Positions 49,077-58,950 of a DNA stretch of 64,000 nt are shown piece by piece. The DNA is from Trichuris trichiura (Eukaryota > Nematoda > Enoplea > Trichinellida > Trichuridae). Below the pieces are notes generated by a model. That model was not told the origin of the DNA. It did no database searches and saw only the letters and a list, made by a program, of their open reading frames with translations. Location of the stretch: positions 3,038,001-3,102,000 of the forward strand of contig JBAJFE010000014.1 in assembly GCA_037903355.1 (NCBI GenBank). The letters run 5' to 3'. The position numbers and the translations under genes are program-made. Position 1 is the stretch's first letter; each line of letters starts with the position of its first letter.

Positions 49077-50209
49077 TGTAGTAGGACTGTAAGAGCTTTA
49101 CTCAGCAGTTTACTTCCACACGCACGTCAGAATACAATGAACGACAGTACTCGGTACTCGATAGATGGGTATATGTCTAGCAGGATTCTTTTCTGATGCT
49201 AAAGTAACAAGGGCGGTCGAGTCCGCTACATAGCCCGCCCCCAGAGAGCTGGGCGAACGATCCGTTAGGGCCGATTCGGCGCTGAAGAATGCTGGCTTAA
49301 CTCTATCCATGCTCACTGTCTCCAATCGCCCATTTCGAGCCAACGTCAGTGTCTTCTGTGCGCATATTTGTGTGTAGGTCATTTCGGTAGTAAAATAGGA
49401 AGGCAATAACGGTGAGCATCAACAGCAGGAACACATCGGTAAGGAATAAAAGCGCTATCCAGAAAACATAGTAGGAATTGGCGATGCGACGGGAAGGTGA
49501 TAGCCCGTAACTGTCAAGCCCGCAACATAGCACCGTCATGATAGCAATCACTCACGGGTCACCAATGTAGTAGGACCGTAAGAGCTTTACTCAGCAGTTC
49601 ACTTCCACACGCACGTCAGAATACAATGAATGGCAGTACTCGCTACTCGATAGATGGGTATATGTCTAGCGGTATCCTTTTCTGATGCTAAAGTAACAAG
49701 GGCGGTCGAGTCCGCTACATAGCCCGCCCCCAGAGAGCTGGGCGAACGATCCGTTAGGGCCGATTCGGCGCTGAAGAATGCTGGCTTAACTCTATCCATG
49801 CTCACTGTCTCCAATCGCCCATTTCGAGCCAACGTCAGTGTCTTCTGTGCGCATATTTGTGTGTAGGCCATTTCGGTAGTAAAATAGGAAGGCAATAACG
49901 GTGAGCATCAACAGCAGGAACACATCGGTAAGGGATAAAAGCGCTATCCAGAAAACATAGTAGGAATTGGCGATGCGACGGGAAGGTGATAGCCCGTAAC
50001 TGTCAAGCCCGCAACATAGCACCGTCATGATAGCAATCACTCACGGGTCACCAATGTAGTAGGACCGTAAGAGCTTCACTCAGCAGTTCACTTCCACACG
50101 CACGTCAGAATACAATGAACGACAGTACTCAGTACTCGATAGATAGGTATATGTCTTACGGTATCCTTTTTCTGATGCTTAAGTAACAAGAGCGGTCGAG
50201 TCCGCTACA
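49077..50209 (-). mobile_element. Tandem miniature LTR retrotransposon (three LTRs, two internal units)
   Basis: Three nearly identical 154-155-bp LTRs (49077-49230, 49566-49719, 50055-50209), starting TGTAGCGG and ending CTACTACA on the minus strand, alternate with two nearly identical 335-bp internal units. Each internal unit opens with TGGTGACCC, a primer-binding site next to the LTR, and ends with a purine-rich tract (CTCTGGGGGCGGGC). It keeps a frame with ETVSMDRVKPAFF, typical of the C-terminus of Ty3/gypsy integrase. ATCT flanks both outer ends, a possible 4-bp TSD. Gag, protease and RT are absent. Confidence 0.8.
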
Positions 50210-51208
50210 ATCTATTTCATTCCTTTCGGTGGCTTCGGCTTTTGTTTGTTATAATGATCGATTAGTTCGAGTATTACGCGTGGCTGTCGTTGTCTAAGAT
50301 CGTCGCTGGGCTTAGTTTGTTAAAACCATTACTGTTTTGTATCTGCTCGGTCGCTTAGCCGTATTTTTTACGGCAAAGCTTACTACATTCATCAATAGTA
50401 CGTACTTCCCAAAGTAAATGTTTGCTTTAACGTTAACATAGCGATTGTAGTATCACACAAAGCAGCTTTATAAAATTGAAATATTTTATTTTCTAAAAGT
50501 TATAATCTTGAAAGCTCCACAGCGAAAAGCATTTTATCGCCTAAAGAATCTAGTAGCGCTTTATCTAAGAAATGTAATTGCTGTATGGTTTTGTAAAGTC
50601 TGAATTGCGGTTTAAACGGAATGCATTAGATGTAGAATATTTTAATCCAAAAAAAAATAATAGCACAGCTTTTGGAAATGCAATAATTGTTAATAACTAT
50701 ACCTCCAACGCTAAACTGGCTACGACCACCAGCGGTTCAAAGCTCAGGTTCTTCATTAAACCGGTTCCAAGTGTATTTTTCTCCAACATGGAAGTTCAAC
50801 TCGTTTAAATAAATGCAAATTTGGATCACGATGTGTAAATTGAAAAAATGATTGATCTGGGCTCAAATATAAATCTTGAACGTTATTATTGACGTAAGGT
50901 GTGAGCTGTAACGCAAATAGGGTCGCTTCGAAAGCGCTTAACTATTTTTAAACAGCCTTTCGCGAAAATATCCATCAAACTCTTTTATCCTTCCTTGCTC
51001 TGTTTTTTTTGTGGAGGTCATTCAAGGCTTCTAACCTTGGTTTTTGATTGTTTGAAAGTGTTAATAAAAAGTCTCGATTCTACTTACATGAAAAACGATC
51101 CGACCCTTCCGAGGCAATCCGCACCATTTCCATAAGTGCGGATAAAGTTTTACTTAAAACTGGCCAAAATCTGTAGAAAAAGGAATAAAGACATTTGGGG
51201 TTACATCT

Positions 51209-51538
51209 TCAAAGTTCGTCATACTCTACGATGCGATTTGAATGCGCTGGATATAGGTTGGGCTGGCATTTTTTTGTAAATGAATGTTTGGCCCTTCCTG
51301 GGTTTTTTACTTTGTGATATAACAATGAACTTGACTGCGTGAGTACTTCTAATTCTTTTTTGGGTGTAGAACTTGTTATTAGTGGTTGTCTTACATTTTT
51401 AAAATGATTTTCACTTGTAATTACGGCGTTTTCGCTTCGATCAAATCTAACTTCTTTATTTAGCTGATGCGCAGAACTTTCGAATTCTCTCATTGCATTA
51501 TCGTCGCGTAATCTATTCTTTAAAATCATGATTAGCAT
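51209..51538 (-). CDS. Hypothetical 109-aa frame divergent from MCRS1
   Basis: Open frame of 109 codons lying 64 bp upstream of the MCRS1 start on the opposite strand. It is charged and polar (DNAMREFESSAHQLNKEVRF near the start, ending RIVEYDEL) rather than the Phe/Leu/Ile-rich translation typical of AT-rich chance frames here. No family is recognised and no cysteine, membrane or repeat pattern is seen. It may be a terminal exon of a gene running leftward, or chance. Confidence 0.3.
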   Translation of the reverse strand: MLIMILKNRLRDDNAMREFESSAHQLNKEVRFDRSENAVITSENHFKNVRQPLITSSTPKKELEVLTQSSSLLYHKVKNPGRAKHSFTKKCQPNLYPAHSNRIVEYDEL

Positions 51539-51602
51539 TACAATTTTCGATTTTCAGATAGTGGCAGTGAGTATTTATTTTGGTGAAGTTAAAATCTGAA
51601 CA

Positions 51603-53601
51603 ATGCCTGACGAGGAACAAGAGTAAGCTAGATTCTGACATTCTACTTTCCTAATGTTCGGAAATTTATGTTCTGATATTCCGCATATTTCAAATTGTTT
51701 GAGCATCCATTGGTAATACGCAACGAGTCTGTAAACCAAACCCAAACCGTCGGTAGGTCTAGAGCTTCATTAGCAAAGAGCAAACGAAAAACTGAACGCA
51801 TAGTGCATTGTGTTGCATTCCAAGGCTTTTTAAACCGTATAATTTTGTCTTTTATACGTACGGGTAAAAATGCCTCGTCCACGGAAGCTTTCCTTATCAC
51901 ACATTATCAGCAGACTAGGCAATTCCGTTTTGTTCATGTTCATTCAGTTTTTCATCTGTTTTCTTCTAGTAACAACTTTAATATTTCATACATGAGCTAC
52001 CTAGTTAAAAAGTTTAAAAAAGTCCATTTTTAAAAAATTTAAATATGTTCAAAAAATTTTGCGGAATTTATAACCCGTTATTCATTAACCGTTTATTTCA
52101 AGAAACGTTTTACGAAGCTTTCGGGTCTGCGCTTGAGCCGTCATCAGCGTAAATTGTGCTGCCTGTCGGGTTGGTCTTTATGGTTGCAAGCCGCCCCATC
52201 CGACCAACTTTGGCAGAGATCTACTGCCGTCAGCTCTACCTTGAACCGTCAGGCTTCGGTCTCGCCTAGACAGTCAGACGGCGCAGCGAACTTCCAACCG
52301 ACCTTCCGCGACGGCGGCACACTAACGCGAAATTCCGCAAAATCCTTAGAACAAAACTAAAAAATCCGTTACGAAGAAAAAGGAAAAAGATGTAAATATG
52401 TACTATTTTTAGGAATGTTACAATTGAAAGCGGTTTTCTCAGCGATACGTCCACTAGCAATGAGAGCAGCGAGTCCGGCGGTTCCTACGAGTTAACGATG
52501 ACCAGAATCCCGCCTCCTACTAAACAGCCAGACGTCACTACGTTCTTTCTGTCACCAGAATGTGTTGAATTTGTCACCGCTTGGCGTCCTATTGATGATT
52601 TCTGCTTGATAGCATCCGTTGCGCATTACTGCAACATTGAGCTTGCCTATCGCTTTAGTCGGCTACGCCGCAGCTTTACGCTTGAAGAAGTCCAGAGCCG
52701 CTGGGAGGAACTTTATTCCGATGGAGTCGCTTTGGAACAAAGAAGGGAAGAGATAGCAAACCTTAACGACGAGCAGATTTTTCCTGAACTCCTCAGATTG
52801 CAAATGAATCCCGCTGAGGCTGCTGCTTTGGCAGAAGTACCTTCAACAACTGTGACAGATGCAGAGTTCTTTCGAGATCTTTTAGAAAAGAAAGCAAAAG
52901 TTTTTCATGAAATCCGCGAGCCAGCAGCGCTGCTCGAATTTTGGACAGATTTAAAAAGAGCCAATCTTCTGTGCGACCAAAGGATAAATCCTGCTCCAAC
53001 GGGTAAAGTGGTGCTTACTTTAAGCGACTGCTCAGATGATGGTAGTGATCAGAGTGTTGGGAGCTCTAGTTCTGAGGATAACTCCAACCCTGATGATGAC
53101 TCTAGTTCTGAAGATAGCTTTGAAGGTCCTCTGTGCAAGTTAGCTCGCTTTCAAAACGCTGCTACTGCTCTGAAGCAGGAAATCAACATCATTAAAGAGC
53201 ACATCAGAGGCCTTGTGACGGCGTTGGAATTGTCACCGGAGACTGAGGGTTTTGGAGATTCAATGGTCGCATCTTCTGTAGTTCTGCTTATTGGCATGAA
53301 GACATACCACCTTCGCTCTTCCGTTGTAATCATTGGAACACCACTCGCAGATCGTCACATAGATATTGACCTAAGCCCATTTATGGCGTCGGAATATATT
53401 GAACAGTATGCCGGTCCACTCGCAGAAATTGAAAAACGAGCCAGCGGAATTTACTGTTTGACAAACTGTTCCCACGTTCCTATCTTCATTAATGGAGATA
53501 CATTGCTTTTTGGCAAAACTGTAGCACTGTTTGACCAGTCGATTATCTGGATAGCAGGCATAGTGACACGTTTTGAACTTCACGGATGCACTGTTTGCTA
53601 A
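51603..53601 (+). CDS. mcrs1: MCRS1-like FHA protein, two exons, 402 aa
   Basis: Homologue of microspherule protein 1, a nuclear FHA protein of the NSL and INO80 complexes. A 20-nt first exon (51603-51622, MPDEEQ) has donor GA|GTAAGC and joins in phase to the long exon 52413-53601 after acceptor TTTTTAG. A Ser/Glu-rich start (SDTSTSNESSESGG) is followed by the MCRS N-terminal domain (WRPIDDFCLIASV, FTLEEVQSRWEELYSD) and an acidic stretch (SSSEDNSNPDDDSSSEDS). The C-terminal region corresponds to the FHA domain, with HIDIDLS and PIFINGD. The usual GR and the Ser of the phosphopeptide pocket are missing, so phospho-binding may be lost. AATAAA at 53600-53605 overlaps the stop. The 790-nt intron carries a hammerhead-bearing insertion. 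The assignment rests on domain order and motifs. Confidence 0.85.
52109..52153 (-). ncRNA. Hammerhead-like motif in the MCRS1 intron
   Basis: Core CTGATGA and GAAAGCTT|CG. Stem I is six pairs, TTTACG with CGTAAA. Stem II has one mismatch. Downstream AAATAAACGG, AACGGGTTAT and CCGCAAAATTTTTTGAAC match the 162-bp element at 0.9 kb, so it belongs to that family, antisense to MCRS1. Confidence 0.65.
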
Positions 53602-53929
53602 TAAATGTTAAACAGAGCGGTAACCTCGTCTATTCTGAACGGCCAAAACTGTTGCGCTCTTTATTACTCGGAACGGTGACGTAATGTTTCATTCAGAAGT
53701 ACGAAAACGTAACGTTAATTTCCTGCTGCAGTGCCTTGAGGCAGGAAGCTCTTTACGCATTTTTGCAGAGGTAACCCGCTGTTTAATCCTGAGCACTTCA
53801 ACTTGAACTGACCCACTTGACCGAACCAAGTCGACTTCAAGTCAACTGAGTTTAGATGCAGTTGGTCTTGTTGCCATACCTGCACTCACCTATACAGTTT
53901 GCCCAGTGTAAATCCAGTATACGTCGTAC

Positions 53930-54640
53930 ATAAAAATTATGTAAAGTAACTATACAGCTAGCACATATGTATGCCATATAAAGCATGCATGCAGTACATG
54001 CTGCCTCTACGTAGGATATTTTCTATTCTCCACGGTCTCTACAACACATGCGTAGTATGTAGGTTGTATGTCGTATACACACACATGGTATTCATCGAAC
54101 GTGTGGAATTCACGTAGTATACTTTGCCCATAAGTATACTACCTGCAGAACCCGCGGAGTTTTATAATACACATGTATGTATGATGTATGTACTAGCATA
54201 GGAGGAATATTTACGTTATATATGACTTCTGTGCGTTACATAATGCTCATAATTACGGAAGCTGTGGTATAAATGGTTTCTACGGCAATGATGTAGTGTC
54301 TATGGGGTGCGTAACTGCATGCATGGGATATTCAGGGAATCTATGGCATGTACATGGTTTAAGTTGTATGTAAAAAAATTATGACACCTACCTTCTCTAT
54401 GCCGTACATGTAGTATGTATTTGCCTGGTTAGAATAGTTGCTTTACATATGGCATACACATACGATGCATTGCTTATAAATAAGGTGTGTTATACAGGGT
54501 CTACAGCCAAAGCCGTACAGCCACACCTGCAGTATTTATGGCGTAGGTGCTTACCTACAGTGCTTGTTTATGCCATATATGCTACCGATGTTGTATACTG
54601 CATTTGTAACGGCACTAGGTATTACAAATCTTCTTTATAA
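53930..54640. repeat. Degenerate TATG/CATG/GTATAC-rich region
   Basis: Over about 700 bp short words such as ATGCCATA, TACATG, GTATGTA and GTATAC recur irregularly (for example TATGCCGTACATGTAGTATG), giving long alternating purine-pyrimidine runs. It looks like a decayed minisatellite and adjoins the copia fragment. Confidence 0.5.
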
Positions 54641-54724
54641 GCAATGTATGGGTTCTTCGTTAGCACGTCTGCAAAAGTTCTCAGTAGAGGGTACGTAATG
54701 CAACGGCGCTGTCGCATCCTGGTC

Positions 54725-55600
54725 CATTTAACGTGCAACATGATATGAAATGTCAGTGTGTCGACGACGTGAACTTTCTGTTCGGATACTTGCGAAATTT
54801 ATCGCAGACTGATTGTCACAAAACACAGCGACAGGCAAGGACATGCGATAGTCCACTTTCAGATCGTTGAACAGCATTTGCAGCCACTTCGCTTCCTTTG
54901 CAGCTACAGCCAACGCCATGTGTTCTGATTCCACCGTTGAGCTGGCTACACACTCTTGCTTTCTGGAGATCCAGCCTACCAAGTTCCCTCCAACTTTTAT
55001 TGTGGTTCAGGCCCACGCCTTACGGTCGTCTACATTACCTGCCCAGTCTGCATTACCACGAATTTCAGTCGCGTTGCCACATCCTCCTTTGATCGTTAAC
55101 GCACAGTCTTTAGTCGGGCTAAGACGATGCAATACGCGCTTTAGCTGATTCCAGTGAATTCTCCTGCCTGGGTTTGCCCCAACCTGTGAAAAGTTCGTCA
55201 CTGTGAATAGAGTGTCAGGTCACGTACACAACGCCACTTAAATTAGGCAGCTGTCCAATTCACGGTATGGCACTAGAGCCATATCTTCATGCTCTGCAGT
55301 CGTTTTCAGGCAGTTCAGTTTTGACATTTGAATGCTTGTATCCAACAGAGTGGAAGCTACTCTGCACTGATGCATTTTTAATTTTTGTACCACTGCGTCG
55401 ATGTACGTTGACTGAATCACGCACACTTTTTCCGCTGTCCAGCGCACTTTCACACCCAATATGTAGTTCAGTTGCCCTGAATTGTCTGCATCGTATTCGT
55501 GCTGCGTCACGCGACCCGTATGGTCTATCTCTTCGTTCTCAGAATGAATCAGCAGTATGTCGTCAACGTATACAACAGGGGTGAGGGACGTGCGGCCCGC
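54725..55600 (-). pseudogene. Ty1/copia RT-RNase H fragment
   Basis: On the minus strand: YVDDILLIHSENEE, GQLNYILGVKV, a VASTLLDTS block, then after a stop and frameshift KRVLHR, NADWAGNVDDRKAWA, VGWISRKQECVASSTVESEH, VAAKEAKWLQMLF, VFCDNQSAINFA and RRRHTDISYHVAR. The order is that of copia RT followed by RNase H. No LTR or integrase was found, and the stops show it is dead. Confidence 0.85.
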
Positions 55601-55855
55601 GACACCATTTTCCGCTCACGCGATGGGGCAACCGCACATGGATGCGAGATTCAGTGAAATGTGATTGTGGGAGCTTAATTTTCATAAATGCGATAAACGT
55701 ATTGTATGTGAATCCTAGTAATAAAATAAATCTTGTGGCTATGTGACCTGGCTTTCATGGTAGACATTGTCACGTACCCGTCAGAACTGAATATCAAGCT
55801 GCAGAGTGCGAACCAGCTTCTCAGCTCACTGGTTTCAAACGTGAAATTTGAAGTT

Positions 55856-56141
55856 AAATTAAGGCTTCGAACATGTAGTTTCTTGGTACGGGACCGTATG
55901 TTTTCATAATGAAATAGCTTTATTACGGAGAGAGTCCCGTTTAATGTGTGATGAAGGCGTGAACTCCGGAGCTTTCGGGTCAATCGAGACCCATTTTCAG
56001 GGATCTTAAATTATAAATATTAATTGAAGACCGCTGAAGACGAGTCTCGATTGACCCGAAAGCTCCGGAGTTCACGCCTTCATCACACATTAAACAGAAC
56101 TCTCTCCGTAATAAAGCTATTTCATTATAAATTAAGGCTTC
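55856..56141 (-). mobile_element. Mini PLE-terminus element with two hammerhead arms, 13-bp TSD
   Basis: Insert 55869-56128 lies between perfect repeats AAATTAAGGCTTC (55856-55868, 56129-56141). The left end carries the one-sided tail of about 37 bp (with TTGGTACGGGACCGTATG). Inverted arms of about 95 bp follow, each with a hammerhead motif: 56031-56068 (plus, intact core) and about 55966-56003 (minus, core decayed to CTGAAAA). The spacer between arms is about 28 bp and AT-rich. There is no coding capacity. Confidence 0.8.
56031..56068 (+). ncRNA. Hammerhead-like motif
   Basis: CCG-CTGAAGA-C-GAGTC...GACCC-GAAAGCTC|CGG. There is one mismatch in stem II, and stem I is perfect. Confidence 0.6.
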
Positions 56142-56214
56142 ATTTTTTGGCTTCCTTTTTGTACGGATTTTCTCTGTCCCGTTGAAAAAAAAGCTTTTAT
56201 TAATAATAAACTGT

Positions 56215-56253
56215 CCGTAGCTTTCGGGTCCGAACTTGACCCGTCATCAGCGG
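56215..56253 (-). ncRNA. Hammerhead-like motif with canonical CTGATGA core
   Basis: CCG-CTGATGA-C-GGGTC...GACCC-GAAAGCTA|CGG on the minus strand, in the left arm of the second mini-element. Confidence 0.68.
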
Positions 56254-56510
56254 TCTAAGGATTGACTTATGAATAAAGTGCACTAGTAACGTGCAAGGTG
56301 TATAGCTGTTGTTTAAAGGCCAGTGTTTTAAAGTGGGCCTTGTAGTTCTTTTCTCTTTGTCTGTCAGCAGTTCGTGCGGGTGTGTCCAATTTTAGTTGAG
56401 CGAGCAACAATTCGAGCGGGTTACAATATTCCTCCATATTTCATTTATTTCCGCTCCTTTATCTCGGTTGTAGGAATAAATGAAATAAATGAAATATGGA
56501 CGAACTTGAC

Positions 56511-56549
56511 CCGCTGATGACGGGTCAAGTTCAGACCTGAAAGCTACGG
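56511..56549 (+). ncRNA. Hammerhead-like motif with canonical CTGATGA core
   Basis: CCG-CTGATGA-C-GGGTC...GACCT-GAAAGCTA|CGG. The closing pair of stem II is G-T. It is the inverted partner of the motif at 56215-56253. Confidence 0.66.
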
Positions 56550-56733
56550 ACAGTTTATTATTAATAAAAGTTTTTTTTTCAACGGGACAGAGAAAATCCG
56601 TACAAAAAGGAAGCCAAAAAATGAAATTATTTGGTCCCGTACGAAGACACTACATCTTCAAAATAAATTAAGGCTGTAGAAACTGCAACTTGAAAAGGGT
56701 AACGCGGTACATTTCCCTACACTTCAGGGATAG

Positions 56734-57165
56734 CAGCCTTCTACGGCATTAGAGAAAGCCGGTGAATGTACGAAACTACATGGGACGTATAGCGAAAGAT
56801 TCAACGATGTGAAAAGTAGACTGATGCAACTGTATATTTTTGCCATTCCATTCAATGTAGAACCAGCTGATGTACCCGATCAACTGTAGCACGAGATCAT
56901 TCAGCTGCAAAGCGATGATGAGCTCAAAGCTAAATACAACAACTTCCCGCTGATTGAGTTCTATAAGCGTCACGTAATCAACGGTGAAGTTAACACTTTG
57001 AGGATACACGCTTTGAAATGTGCATCCGTGTTCAGAACAACCTACTGCTGCGAGCAGTTCTTTTCAGAACCTACCATCTCAAAGAGTCGTCTGCGCACGA
57101 GACTCACGGACACAAATCTGGTGAACCAGCTGTGGGTAGCAACATCATCAGGAGCTAACACCTAA
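56734..57165 (+). pseudogene. hAT/ZBED-type transposase C-terminal fragment
   Basis: The frame resembles the C-terminal part of GTF2IRD2/ZBED/EPM2AIP1-type hAT proteins: FAIPFNVEPADVP, EIIQLQSDDELK, LIEFYKRH, then the dimerisation motif HALKCASVFRTTYCCEQFFS and SKSRLRTRLTDTNLVNQL. An in-frame TAG at 56887-56889 splits it. The N-terminal part is absent. It could have been part of a domesticated gene but now looks dead. Confidence 0.75.
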
Positions 57166-57310
57166 CACCTCATATGGGAAAAGCAGTTCCAAGTATTCCA
57201 TTAGGGGTGACTTAATAAACACACGTGCCTAACGGCTGAAGTCTCCGCCAAGGTCGGTCGGATGGAGCAGCTTGCTAACATATTGACCAACCCGACGCGC
57301 GGCGCACATA

Positions 57311-57460
57311 GCGCACATGACGGACCCGGTGAGGCCTGAAAGCTTCGCGAGTTGACGCTTAGAAATAAACGTTAATTTAACGAACGGGTTGCAATCCCGC
57401 AAAAAGTTTTGTTCTGAATGATGCGTCCGTTAGCAAGGAGAGAAGAAAAAAGAAAGATGA
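57311..57460 (+). mobile_element. Decayed relative of the 162-bp hammerhead element
   Basis: Matches the 0.9-kb element throughout (AGAAATAAACG, AACGGGTTGC, CCCGCAAAAAGTTTTGTTC, purine-rich end). The first core box is mutated to CACATGA, so self-cleavage should be lost. Stem I GCG/CGC is kept. I see no flanking duplication. Confidence 0.6.
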
Positions 57461-58149
57461 AAAAAATTAAAAATATGAAGAAGCATAAAAATCCTAACGC
57501 ATTTGAATACTTATTGGAAGCAATCGTTTCCCAAACAATTTACCTAACCGAACTGCGATCTCAAGCAGCGTGAATTTCTGCAAACCTGAGCACGGCTGTG
57601 TAACAGGAGGGGCCACGGTTACATCTCCATACGGGTGGTCTTAGGTTAAGGTCATGCGGTGCCAACGATCTCATGTCGTTGACATCATTAGGGGCCTCGT
57701 GCAACGCAACAGGTGGCATTGGCACATCCCAGCACAGCATCCCATGGATTATGTTGAACTTCGAAAAAAGAATGATCGCCCTTCAAAGGAACTTTTCAGA
57801 TGTTCAATGAAACAGCCGGATGAAATAGCCTGACTTACATCCAAGTTTTCTTAGGAAGCATACGTTACGAATTTTGCTCTGCTGGTCCGTTAAATCTCAG
57901 TGTCCTACTTTATTGGTGCGTTTTCCAAGCGGGTTGCAGCTTAATTTGTTGACAGTAACAGTGTTTCTTACGGAAAAAAGGCATAAATTGAGTTTTGAAA
58001 CATAACGTTCCACTAGAGTGGGCTTTGCAGTTAGGTTTGTCAGCGCTCTCTATTTGCTTTTGGAAGATCTGTAACTTATTAGCTCCCGATTCTGGGAAAC
58101 AAGGCTTATTTAAGCAAAAGGAAACAGGTGATTTTAGAGCTGGTCTGTC

Positions 58150-58950
58150 TCTTCTTAAAGCTTAAAAGTTCTCTATAAGGCAATTGTTTTATCTATTTTC
58201 TAGAAACCGACGGTGAAAATACTGATCCTGCGCGCGGCTTATGAGGGCAGCAGCTGCTGTTGGGACTTTTGGACCCATCCAAGATCTTTGGTCACCTTCA
58301 TCGCGGAACACCCACGCTAAAAAATGGCAAAGCCAAGCAGAATGAAGCAGGTAAACCATGAGCATATTTAACTTTTGTTGAACCGTAATATTCTACAAAA
58401 AACTACTGTCTTATTTACTTTTTAAAATGTCATGGTAGAAATAGCGGTCCCGTGCACAGTTCTTCGAGGAAGGAGTGGCTCATGAAGGTTGTGCATCACT
58501 AAGCGCCATCCCTGACAGTTGCTATATCCAGGGTAATGGAACGAACCAAACTGTCTTTTCGTGAACCTTAATGTGCTCTATAAAACAATTGTTTCACTTA
58601 CTTTTTTAAAATAAGCGCCAATAATAGAGCTCCAGCGCACATATGCTGAATGAAAGACTAGTGCTGCTGCTTGTGAGCCTATCCGCAGTCTTCAGGCCCC
58701 ACCTCCGCGTACCGCCGGCCGTCAAAACTGGCAAAGTCACGCTAAACGCAGGAGATGAACCATGAGTAAGTGTCTTTTTGGTAAGCCTTAATATTCCCAA
58801 TCAAACAACTGTTCGATTTATTTTTTCAAAATGAACGTCCAAAATACCGATCGCATGCAAAGAAACCTGCTAAATACTGCTGCGTACATATTTTCTCTGA
58901 GGACTTCATCAACGCTTTTTGCACTGTTGGGTTCAGCCAGAAAGTTGTAT
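58150..58950 (+). repeat. Four diverged tandem repeats of about 180-225 bp
   Basis: Each unit has a TTAATATTC...CAAACAACTGTT-like block, a pyrimidine run (TTATTTACTTTTTAAAAT) and an anchor of the type AAATACCGATCCCGCGCAC, with anchors near 58212, 58437, 58619 and 58838. The last unit can encode KYCCVHIFSEDFINAF, faintly like a THAP zinc-finger end. They may be decayed exon-intron duplications. Confidence 0.5.

Larger units (their letters stand above)
56129..56675 (+). mobile_element. Second mini PLE element, adjacent, two intact hammerhead cores
   Basis: Insert 56140-56664 between AAATTAAGGCT repeats (56129-56139, 56665-56675), sharing its left repeat with the neighbouring element. Inverted arms of about 110 bp begin TCATTTTTTGGCTTCC. 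Both hammerhead cores read CTGATGA (56215-56253 minus, 56511-56549 plus). The right side has the one-sided tail (with TTTGGTCCCGTACGAAG). The 250-bp middle is a PLE coding remnant on the minus strand (ARTADRQREKNYKAHF), matching the basic C-terminal tail of PLE copy 1. Confidence 0.78.

Noticed and set aside
54867..55148. Plus-strand frames across the copia fragment
   Set aside because: They are shadows of the minus-strand RNase H coding sequence.
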